DNA from: Branchinecta lynchi
Lineage: Eukaryota > Arthropoda > Branchiopoda > Anostraca > Branchinectidae
Length of the DNA stretch: 64,000 bases
Direction: 5' to 3'
Assembly (NCBI GenBank): GCA_023053575.1
Contig: JAKZAP010000010.1
Span: forward strand, 16,862,628 to 16,926,627
Shown here: positions 23,301 to 35,300 of the stretch, piece by piece
How the letters are laid out: each line of letters opens with the position of its first letter
Position numbering within the stretch: position 1 is the first letter of the stretch
The notes under the pieces: model-generated
Databases searched by the model: none
Told to the model about the DNA's origin: nothing
What the model saw: only the letters and a program-made list of their open reading frames with translations
Made by a program: the position numbers and the translations under genes

Positions 23301-26300
23301 TTGCTGGAAACGTCGAAGAAACGGTGACCGGACAAGGATCGCTGGAGTCGTAAAAATACTAACTAAGCAAACGGTGAACTTCTACGGCGTTTGAAAACGG
23401 AATTCAAGCAACCGGCTAAGCCAACGGCGAACAAAACTTCGATCAGAACGCAACTTACAGTCACGTCGGAAAGAAGCATGAGAACGAAACGAAGTGTCAA
23501 AGGCCCACTCCTCGTCAAATCATGACGAAGATCCGTGGGAACCAGCACCAACAATTCTTTTATTCTGTCTGTAAAACCTCTTAATTACCAACTGAAAGAA
23601 GGGAGTATGGGTGAACTGTGCGGTGAAAAAACGTATTGAATGGGACACGATCTGAAAACTGAGAGAAGATCATCGCGGCGGCATGGTAGTATCTCTTGCA
23701 CTGAGAAAAGCTCGGCTTCCGCAATTCATGTCGGCGGCATGTTAGTCACAAAGGGGAAGGCGTTAAACACGCTCTGGCGGCTCCTTTGATTTCCCTTTGT
23801 CGGCATGTACCCGGGTACTGATGTGTATAATCGGCAATGATGAATGAGGGATCTCTGTAAATACGAGTGTGCAACCAAAATTACAGCAAATCCAGGATTA
23901 TACTGCTTTTGCAAGAAAAGGGACCTGATATCCTAAGGGGGTATTGATTTAGAGCAAATGTCTGATCCCGTTCCGGTAACCGGCCTAATTTCGTATTGAA
24001 GTGTGTTTCTAGGCTAGTATTGGATGATTATTTTCGTGCTTGTTTTGTTGTTTCTTTTTTTACTCCAGCACAAATTAATAATAATAAGAATACGAGAGAA
24101 GAATACGATTGGAAGAGCGGCGAAAATTTGTTTAATTGACTGGTGGAAACTTGTTTGATATAATTCTGTTCAGGAACACGACATTTTTGTCATTAGCTCC
24201 ATATAACCAAGTAGATGGAAGCCTTAGAAATTTTACTACTGATTCTTAGCAGATTCAGACTGGCGGAATTGAAACTAAATGTACATACACACGCAGCCAG
24301 ATAAGATTGCGCATGTGAAATTCAGATCACTTTTTGGGATACCAAAATGGGATACCAAAATCTATGACACCGTAAATTTTGCCCGTCCGTCCGTCTGTAA
24401 GTACGATAACTCTCGAAAGGGTTGAGATATTTTGATGAAACTTGGTATGTGTCATACTTTGATCCATTGGGTCAAAGTACAGTTCTTAGATGGGCTCCGT
24501 GGCCCTACATTTGGGGGGGGGGGGTAAATTAAAGACCGAACAAAATATTAAAATGTTAATGAGATAGTCTATTTTGGGGTAAGGAGACATGCTAAGTCCG
24601 TATATGACAATTATTTTTTCGCCGGACAAGTAGTTGTCCGACAGGAATTGGACGATATTACCTATATTTGATTATAGGTTCGATGTAGGGGTAAGGAGAA
24701 TTCATTTTTGAATTTTATTTTTTTTCCCGGACAAGTAGTTCGGCCGGAATCTGGAAATTTGGTAAAATATAGTTTATTCTAAAGCTGATTTGAGGTCCGG
24801 ATCAGAACTTGCTATGAATCCAATTCTAAAGTCTATTTTCTTGTCAGAAAGGTAATTCTGCCAGAGTTTGGCTACACCCGAAATTGGTAGACTCGGAAAG
24901 TTAAATTTTTAAGCTACTACGGTATCATTGTGCATTTTCAAGCGGTTGATTAGGGATAGATAGTAATATGTTTAAGAAATCTGGCGACGACTGGAAATTT
25001 ACAAGACCCGATTGTCTCAAGAAGTCGAGAAGTTTTTGGGATCCCATCGAAACTTTTGGTCTTGTTTCACATTGTGTCTGGATAGTAACGGTCTCCGGAT
25101 ACAGAAGGCAGCGGTGACTCGTGTTTTACTTCGCTCCGTTAAAAGTAGAATATTTTCTGCTCACGTCGGACCTAAATTTCAGGACCGCGTCCGAAATATT
25201 TAGCGAAAGAGGAAGATCGCTTGCGACTGCGAAAACCGGATTGGGTCTGCACGTTACCAATGCCTTGGATAGCCGATCAGGGTCGGGCGCTCGCGGACCA
25301 AAATTCCTGCCCGGATTTTCGGCAACACCATCAGCTTCATACGAAAATCCGGCCCGAAAAACTCGGCATAAAATCAAAGACATCCCGTAGACTCTTACCC
25401 ATCGAACAGTTACATTATGAGAGATACATTATGCTCGTGCCCTTGCTCGGATAGTTAGAGTAAAATAAGACTTGGAAGTAGCGCCAAGACTTGAAAAAAG
25501 TGACACACACTCGAATGGAAGCGACACTAAGACTACTAGCGATAGAGAATGTCCCTGCTGAAACTCGATCAGGTGTGCACCAGCGCTGGCTCCGAACACA
25601 GCGAAAAAAAAACAGAAAAAATCCCATGTTTCCCCGATCTGTACAGACCGCATCTTAGCTGTACTATAAATTTGTAGACCAGCAAGTTTATCTCGCTTTG
25701 AACGTCCCGAGTGCTCTGGGTGGTGCTACGGGCATGGCCCGTATCCGATGCATGGAAATCATAGGTTCTCGGCGCTACTCCCTAGTATTGTTTGTTTGCC
25801 TCAAAAGAAGTCGACACATCTGTGGAACACTTTTCGAAAATTGACGTTTCCCTTTCTAGGTCAGCGCGAATGCATCTATAAGGTCTACAAGAGTCGCTGC
25901 AACAACCTGTCAGATCGTCGACGCTCCGTTAACAACCGACGTCGAAGCTCGATTGGCACTAAGAAGTGCGATGTTGATTTCATTCCCTTGGTACACATGG
26001 TCAACGCCGTTCCACGACAGATAGAGCAAAGGCTCGTGTGCAGGGATGACATACCAGGTACAAGCAAGAACTTATACATATTATATTATTATGCTTCTAT
26101 GTTGCTATGTTGCCCGAGCCTCACCTAGTTTCCAAAAATTCCGCTTGGGTCGAATCGGCGTTCTTGCTCAGATAGACAAAATTACCAGCATGCCACCAGG
26201 TACCTAAGCTATGACAAAAGATCCAGGATACTCTTCCATTACAGAGAAATATTCCTAGTTCAGCACAACAGCTGCGAAAAATTTTGTCTATCTGGATAGT

Positions 26301-29300
26301 CGGGTATTTCATCCCTGTGGGTATTTCTCGAACTATCTGACGCTCGGTCAAGAGCGCATCAGAAATCTCTTATTGACAAGCCCCCTGTATGGAGAGTCAT
26401 TACAGGAAATTTATGGGTCCCTGATACAAGGCATAACCGCTTTAAAAATCTTGTCATTTAAGAACAGTACAGGACCAGGTTCGATGTTATAATTATAGAT
26501 CTGTAAACAGAAAACTGACTGAACTGATCTTATCTAAGTGCGCTAAACTCGGCTTAATGGACTCCCACGACACCTGCTCTCCATTCAGTCAAGAATAAAT
26601 AAGGATATACCAGTCAGCTAAGGCTGTACGAATTACTTGATCCCTAAATAGTTTGCTAACGCCCTCCTCTTTCGTATCTTTAGACAGACGGTTTTACTTA
26701 TTTATTCTTATTCGCCGTCTTTATTCTTGATTCAGTGGAGGAATACGAACTCCATTTATAGAGATGTCGAATAAGGTGAATGAGGTCTATAAAATTGGTC
26801 GTAGCGCGCTGATTACTTTTAGTATAGAGCAGAAAATCTGCATTTCCGACTGCTATATCAGTTGCGGGAGTTGGGAGGGGGGGGTGAAATTTGTCACGCC
26901 CCACATCGTTGTTTTTGTATGTTTCGGGGGGGGGGGGGGGGTTCAACCCCCTCCCCCCCCTGGATACGGCCTTGGTTGTATATGTGGATCCATTTATTGC
27001 AGTGTCTGAGCGAATTACACGTTTTATTCGTTCGCTTGATGCTAGCCACACTTTGTGTAGGGCTATGTTGCCCCATGTGTATAATCTATGTGTTACATCT
27101 TGTGTGTTTTGTCTTTTCTCTTTCTTTTCTTTCATACTCCATTTGTGTTTTTGTCTTAAAAATGGGTAGTAAATTTAATTCATTCATAAATTCTACTCCC
27201 TTTGTTGAGGGGGGAGGCGCTTCTTTTTGAACGTACCGACACCTCTAGATCTGTGAGATAAAGTAAAACCGTTTGTCGAAACGGTATTTTGTACGGCCAA
27301 TTGGCTACTAAATATATTCATATTCATATTCATATAGGGGAGAGGGTAACCAGACAATTGGGTATCAAGTAATAATTTTTTGGGAATGTATGTAAAAGGT
27401 TGAAAATAACTCCTTGTCCCTAGAGCACTAGTCGCGGGGAAGAGGGGGATCAACACGTCTATCAGGATTTGCAAGGATTGACTCTAAGGAGGTCATCAGA
27501 CGGGGATTTCCAGACTGTCGACTGTAATTGCCTTCTATTGGATCAGATTCTAGCTTGATTCCCCTTTCGATGAATTACAGCTCGCTCGAGATTTCAGAAA
27601 TATGAGATGATTTCATGCGAGCGTCTGTGTTTTGAAGCGAAATGCTAGTGTTGATACGTTTGTGATCGAAAGCCGAACGTTTAATAAACCCCTGCAGTTT
27701 CACTCTCTGTCGTAGCCCCGATCGTCCAGGTTTCTATTCGAAATAACCTCTTTTAGTCCGGACAAATTTAATTTGGTATACTGGTGGTCGATACTGATTT
27801 TTACTGGAGCGTTATTTATGAACAATCCACTCCTGCTGCCGATGTAGACGGTTTTCGTTTTCCTTCTTTATTGTTTTTGTGGCATTTGCCGCCCGGCCAA
27901 GTGCCATATATCGATCACTTTGCCGTCGGTCGGTCGGTCCGGTGATCGCGAGTTAGGGTACTTCCAGATGTGCTAGGACGATGAAACTTGCAGGTGTATA
28001 AGGGACCCGACCAAACTAACTTGGAAATAGTCACTTCCCGATCCGACCAGGGTGGAGGGAGGAGGAATCTGTAATCTTGAGGTATACATAACTTTTGAAC
28101 GGGATATTATATCTTAATGAATCTTGGTATTTAGAAAGGTCTCTTGTCTCAGATGTCCCGTTTCAAGTCCGCACTGGATCCGGTCACCTTGGGGGGAGTT
28201 GGGAGGTGAACCGGAAATAGTGCAACACGCTCAGAGTGGAGGGATCAGGATGAAACTTGGTAGGAGAATAAACACAAGACGTAAATGCATAGTTGATATG
28301 ACCTGACAGGATCCATACACTGTGGGTCTGTGGGGGGAGTTAGAAGTTGGTTCCGTGGAAGACCGGTGATTCGGGAAGTCCGGTCACCGGTGATTCCGAG
28401 AGAGGTTACTTCCAGATGTGCTCGGAGGATGAAACTTGACAGGCGTATCAGGGTCCCGACCAGACTGACAAATTAAAAGTCGTTTCGCCGATCCGACCAT
28501 CATGGGGGTAGTGGATGTTGGGAAATCCGGAATCTTGAGCTATACATAAGTTTCGAACGGGTGATCGGATCTTTATGAAACTTGATGTCTTTATGAAAGA
28601 CCAGAACTTTATGAAAGACCTCGTGCCTCAGAAGTCCCATTTCAAATCCGGACCTGATCCGGTGACTTTGGTGGACACGATGAAAAATGTATCTCAAAAT
28701 AGTACTATGAAGTAGTAGGAAAAAGTAGCATGCAGTACTAACGAGACTACTATATGCTTCTACTTCAAGGCTACCGTGTTACTGCATACTACTATATGCT
28801 ACTATTAGGAAGACTGGATGCTACTATGGCAAGACAGGGTGCTACTGGATACTACTACATAAGATTGGACCAGTCTGAGGCACATTAGATGATAGTATTC
28901 TTTGCTATTACATAGTACTACATGCAACGTTTTCGTACTACTACCATACTACTACACAGGCTACAGATTTTTCATCGGGGAGTTGGCGGGGTGGAACCGG
29001 AAATCTTGTTACATGCTCAGGGGTCGGGATGAAACTTGGTGGGAAGAACAAACACGAGCCCTAGATACGTCGTTTAAAGAACCGGACTGGATCGGGGCAC
29101 TGTGGGGGAGTTGGGGAGGAGGGGTCCGGAACTCCGGTGATCGCGAGTTATGATACTTGCATGTGCTAGGACTATAAAATTTATTACGCGTTAGAGACCC
29201 GACAAGATTGGCTTGGAAACAGTTACTTCCCAGATCATCCATGGGGGGGGGGGGGGGGGTGGAGGGAGGAAAAAAAAAAAAATGAGACATGCAACAACTT

Positions 29301-32300
29301 TCGAACCTTTGATCAGATCTTAATGGAACTTGACAATTATGAAGATTACATGCCTCTGATGTTCCTCATTTCTACTTTTAGGGTTTCTCTTACGAATTCC
29401 TCGTCCCCTTGAAGTGCGCATCTTAACTAGAAAGTGAAAAAAAAAACAATGGCATGGCGTGATCTACAAGGACCCATGGTCATCTTTGCCTCAAGAGTTT
29501 TGCATACAGATTCAATTTCTTAAAGCACTCATGTTAACCGCAAAGTACAAACAAATATTCTGAAAAAAAACGATACCGATCCCCAAGGGTCCACACATTT
29601 TTTGCCTTACGATTTTTGCTTGCAAATGCATTTGTAGCGCCCTTAAAGTCCGCATCTTGCCCGCAAAGTGGAAAAAATTACCTAAAGATACATTTTCGAG
29701 ATATCCAGGTCCCATGTATTTCTGTCTCAAGGTTTTGCTTACAAATGCATTCCTAGCCCCTTTAAAGTGCGCATCATAATAGAATAGTAATTTATTCACT
29801 CACACTTTCACGGTTACAAAACCATAATTGGTGAGTACTGTCATAACATAAACATTTAAAAGCACGTACAAATGGTCAAAGGCTATTTAAAATTTCAACA
29901 ATCTTTGGTATAAAACTGTTTTGGTAACGGCTGTGTTTGGCCGCTACTGGTTGGAATATTGGGACCTTCGTAGAGACTGCTCGCTCTTGCCTTTTTCTAC
30001 ATGGTTGTATGGGGGAGGGAGAAACTCATTGTAGATGGGGTGCGAAATAAGTTTTTTACCGATCTCTGCAAAGTGTAAAAAAAACTATTGAACAATCGAT
30101 AGATTTTCATGATCCCCAAGGGCATATGATCATTTTTGCCTGAATTGGGTTTAGGTTATGAACTTGTTCCTGAACGCTTTGATCTTTACCGCAAAGTGCA
30201 AAATATACTTTCGAGCAAACGATGCATTTTCTTGATTCCCAAGAGCCTATAAACATTCGCGCCTCAAGCACCGATAAACTGCGAGTTGACAAATTCCCAC
30301 AGTATCTGACCCAACTTAACTGTGCGACATGAGCTTCTAGCTTTTGTTTTTGTGTTGTTCGTAACTCGTGAACCTTATATTATGAAATTTGGTATTAATG
30401 GAAACATTGGGGTCCAAATGTGCCTTGTACGGTCCCATCAATACCTGCCTGACTCAAAGGCAATTGTTTCCAGATTGCCAAGTGACAAATTCACAACTAA
30501 GACCATGGTTGAACTTACGACAATGAAGTTTCCCGCACTGTCAGATCTTAGGGTGTGGAAGGATCTTTTAGAGTTGCACTCTCTGCTTCCCCGTTTCTGG
30601 ACAACGTGACACAGATTGCCCAGTGAGTTAAGTTCGTGACCTGATCTGACAAATTTGGTAAACGTGTTGGCCTTTTCCCGAAGCCACACCCTCTCGGTTT
30701 ATGGGCAATTTGGCTAAGATTGCCCAGTGACTTCAGCTCGTATCTTCACAATGGATGCAGTCCGGATGACGGAACTTCATGTACTTACAGACTTTAGGGC
30801 CTGGAAGTACATTTTTCAGCACATTTCGTCTAGTTGCAGCTTTACAATGGTTACAAGTACGACGATGATATTTCGTGCCCTAGGGTTTGGAAGTGTGTTT
30901 TGGAGTTGTATCTCTCCCTAGTCTCCACTTTATGGGCAGCTGGGTCCAGATTGCCCAGTGGCTTAATTTCATGACTTGACATTGGGTAAATGCACAACGA
31001 TGAAGTTCGGTATTTCGTGGGATCATGAGACTTACCCGTGGTTCACACTGCTGCGATTTAGCGCAAAATTCTGCGTCATGCGACTTACGACACAAGTCGT
31101 GCGACAAGCAACGCAGAACTTTGCGTTTTGTCGCAGTGTCGGATGCGTTTAACTATTTCAACTGATCCGACATAACGCATGCGATTCTTGAGGGAAAGAA
31201 AAGGAAAAACGAGGACTAGTTAATTTTCAAGACTAAAAATTGCTCTACCTTGGTCTTACTGTAATCCTAGGATGGCTGAATGCAAAATATCTTCTGAATA
31301 AACTTGTATTGACCTGTTTTGAACGAGATGACATATGGCCATGGGGTTTGACTGAAAATTTCCTAATGATGGGTGGTATTCAGATGGGTAATCTCCCAGC
31401 ATCTTCATCCATCTTTCTTTTCCATTTGCGTCTGCGTGGTAGTGGGAACGTCCATGCGATTCTGTCGCACGTCGGAACATCAAAAAAAAAATCGTAACGC
31501 ACACGAACCAGCAGCGTGAACCAAGGGTTAGAAGCATCTGCATGTTTGTTCTTCCCAGCCTCGAAATAAAATTTCATGTACTTACAGACCCTAGGGTGTT
31601 TTTATCTTCCCTGCCCTACCTGTTCAAGGGCAATCGGGACCGTTCTGCCCAGTGACTTGAGTTTGTAGCTTGATAACAATGAGATTTCGTCTACTTTGAC
31701 ATTCTAGGATCTGGAAATGTCTTTTGTAGTATCTCTCATCAGTCTTCCAGTTCATGGGCAATTGAGTCCAGATTGCCCAATTGCTTAATTTCATGACTTG
31801 ACGACGGGCAAATGTGACAACACGTCACGTTCAAACTTGGTGTGAGGATCTTTTGGGTCAAAGTACAGGTCATTTTGTTTTCCAGCTTGAGCCTGAAGAG
31901 GACCCTTGCCAAGAAGGCCCAAAATATAGCTCGAATAAAATGTAGCTGACTTATCCGTTTTGCACCGTGAAACATAAAATAAGATAACATAACGTTTAAT
32001 TGCCGTATACTAGATAAATGAACAGCTTTTACAATTGTTCACAGATAAATAAGTAAACATGTAATTATAATTACAGTCATATTCAGTGGCAGTTTCACTT
32101 CGATTAGTCACTCTATATTTATATGTGCATGTAGTTGATGTAGTGTACAAAATATTGTCTGAACGAGCACCTGTATCGGAAAGACGCTGATGCTTTGCAA
32201 GGCACAAACTTGTTTTGGTGCCTTTTTGCATACTTTGGCTGTAGAGCCTTGGGTGGGAAAAGGTCCCGGTGCTTCCCTGATATGAGTACTCTACCAAAAG

Positions 32301-35300
32301 TCAGGGTTTAGATCATGGAATCTGCAAGACAGGCTTTGGAGTTGGAGGTTCTCGAGACTTAAATCATAGTGAGATTGCTCCCGACCTGAAATAAGTTTTG
32401 CGGCTCGGATTTGTTTCGAGCTCGGTCTCGGTTTCAAACCTGCGTGGCCAGCAGCGCAAGCGTATTCAACAATTGACCTTATGTCCTTATAAATTTACAA
32501 AAATCTCGTCTATTATGTATTGATAGAAATCTTGTATTTTATGTATTTATAAAAATGTCGTTAACTCACTGTTAAAACGAAACGACGGAGAGTGACTAGA
32601 TTTCAAACAGAAAAATTTGCTTTCCTTGTCATTTCATATACATGGTCATCCCAATTCAGTTTAGAATTAAAAACAACACCTAAAATTTTAATCTTATTTA
32701 CAATCGGAATCCCAGTATTTTCGGTGGGTGGCAGTTCACTTTTCAGAAAAATGACTCGCATCACTACGGATTTTTTGCGGTTTATTTTCGCTTTTTTGTC
32801 TTCAAAGTCACGTTCTAACAGTTCGACAATCTGTTTCAGACTGGTTGTAGAACCGGTCACATGCAAGGCGAGCATTGTCAGGTCGTCGGCAAACTTGGCA
32901 CGATTCCTGGGCCATGTCGCTATTAAATTAGATGGGATAAAAAATAAGATGGGTCTGACCATAGTTCTTTGCGGAATTCCGTAGAATAATTTCGAAAGTG
33001 TTGACCCTGCAGCCCCTTATTAGTTTTTTTTTTCCTTATTGTCCTTATTTTCTTGTCGGAAAGTAGTGCGTCCGGATCGAAACTGGAAATTTGGTAGAAG
33101 TAAAAGCTTATTCTGTTAGAGATTCGGTATAGGGGTCAGTATACACTCCGAACCCATATTTGAACTTTATATTCTTGCCGGACGAGCATTTCACCCGGAA
33201 TCTGGTCTGAACTGAAAATTTGGTAGGAATAGAAGTGTATTAGGCAGAGGTTCGTCACTGGGTCTAGGCGTCCATTTACTAAAGTTGTCTGATTTAAACA
33301 TTTTCTTTATCAATCTCCCTTTTCAGGTTTCGCTAGCTGCCCATCGCTGCGGTCGAGGGAGGAGACAGCTGAAATCATTTGCGACCCCCTGAGCACCAAC
33401 ACTAAGCGGTGCGACACCACGCACGAGTATGTGCGAACACGTTGTCGCGCGTTCGAGACGTGCGATCAGGCGGTAATTCTAGCCGGAGGATGGAATTGGC
33501 AGATGAGTGGCTATGACTCCTTGACCAACGTTCTGTCGATGTACAAACTCTTCCGGCACAGCGGTTTCGGGAAGCAGAATGTGAAGATCTTCTTCGCCAA
33601 TGGTGTACGCGTAAGCCAAGGTAAGGGGTGTGTATGAGGTAACGGTTTATCGGCTGGGCAGCTCAAGGAGCTTAAAGTCCGTATCTAAACCTGCATTTCA
33701 TTGTCCTAACCCAACCTTCAGCTTCTGCTTCATACAAACCCACCCTCTGTTGTGGTCAATGCGAGACAAAGTTTCATATATTTATTTTGTATTCAGTACT
33801 AACATATCTGATAAAAATAATACATCTTAAACATAATAAGTAACAAAAATACATCAAAGATTGCGGACAGAGAAGCTATGCTTGTGACGGGATTTATCAC
33901 TATTTATAACTTATCACTCATTTACTCCGCCTTTTCAAAATGGCGGGTCATAAATAAATTACTTACTTAATTATCAAACAACGAACAAATTGAAATATTT
34001 ACTTCAACCAGAGAAGTTCACTATCATTCTGAAATAGCACTAGAAAAGACACAGATACTACATCCGATGGAAGAGAATTGCAGAGCTTAATGGCTACATA
34101 CATTGGGGGATGTTGGGCGAAGGCAGAATGAACAAGACCAAAGGTATGGGATCCCGAAAATTGAATATTTGATCCAGAGAATTGGGTCTTGTCTTCGTCA
34201 TATCCAATCTTCACCAGACTCCTTGAACAGTTTTACTATTAAAATTTAGAAATAGATTAAGGCCAAATAGTTAATCATCTGAGAAAACCAAGTTGATAGC
34301 ATGTGTGTTTACCTCTATAATTCATATCTGTTTTGACGAAACCGATCGAAACTTCCTGCCTTACTTCTGCCAATTTTCCGGTACGGCGGAATTCTGGAAC
34401 TGATTGTCCGGCCAAAAAAATAAAGCTAAAAGACGAATTCAGCGTATCTCCTTACATCTAACCAGCTTCAAATAAAAAATTAACTTAGAACAAAATGTCC
34501 GGATAAAAAATGATTGTCATATACGGATTCAGCATCTTTTTTTACCCCTAAATCGGACGTCTAATCAACTAGAAAATTCAGCTTTTGCTTTTAAAATTGA
34601 TCCGCTTTTGGCTAGATGCGAAGTACTTGTCCGGGTAGAAAATGATTTTCACATAAGTGTTCAGCGTGTCTTCTTACCCCTAAATCGAACATTATCGTAT
34701 TCAGCATGCCTTCTTACCGCTTAATCGACATTTCATTAGCTTTTTAAAAACATTTTGTTTACCCTTAACTTGAACCCCCTCCCCCACCCCTAAATATAGG
34801 GCTACAGAGCCCATCTACGAACTCGACCTGTCCCTTGATCCAAAGGATCCTCGCACCAATTTTCATTATCGTGCTCACAGACGGACAACTTTTGCTTACG
34901 TTTTGGGATCCCAAAAAGTGGGCGTTCAATTGACAGGTTAGACTTACCTAGAGAAAGATTGAAAGAAGGTGCTTTTCTGAAGAAACAAGTTTTTTCTATG
35001 TAGAAAATCAGGACAAAAAAAAACTCTTTCCTTTCTGTAAAATCCCGAACGACAGACAGATAAATTCAGGGGAGTTGCCAGCAGTCAGGCCCGTATCCAG
35101 GAATTTATTTCGGGGGTTTTGCCTTTCGGGGGGGGGTTTCCTGCGGGTCGGACAAAAAAGTACAAAAAAAGACGTAAATCAGAGGGAAAATCCTATAAAA
35201 ATGATTATTTTTGCATGTTTCGGGGTGGGTTTCAACCCCCTACCCCCCCCCCCCCCCTGGATACGCCCTGCCAGCAGCCTTAGCAAGTTTATTTATTGAC

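Larger units (their letters stand above)
19281..25859 (+). other. Intron 2
   Basis: 6579 bases with donor GTGAGT. It contains a family F fragment (20475-20650), family A copies (21555-22475 and 24333-25065), a probable LINE 3' tail at 22705-22770 and a hAT-like remnant (25457-25797). The 22770-24320 stretch looks mostly unique with no gene support. Confidence 0.55.
26058..33326 (+). other. Intron 3, largest intron
   Basis: 7269 bases with donor GTACAA. Contents in order: a small inverted repeat (CAGATAGACAAAAT near 26169 and its complement near 26280), a family E piece with G and C runs (26860-26975), family B (27880-29345) with a nested MITE, a ~120-bp satellite, a LINE tail, a ~250-bp repeat, a Harbinger-like MITE, an RT fragment and a family A fragment next to exon 4. 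Confidence 0.6.

Noticed and set aside
26698..27230. Several overlapping open frames on both strands
   Set aside because: They are produced by the G/C-rich family E repeat; frames on both strands overlap and contain poly-Gly or poly-Pro.
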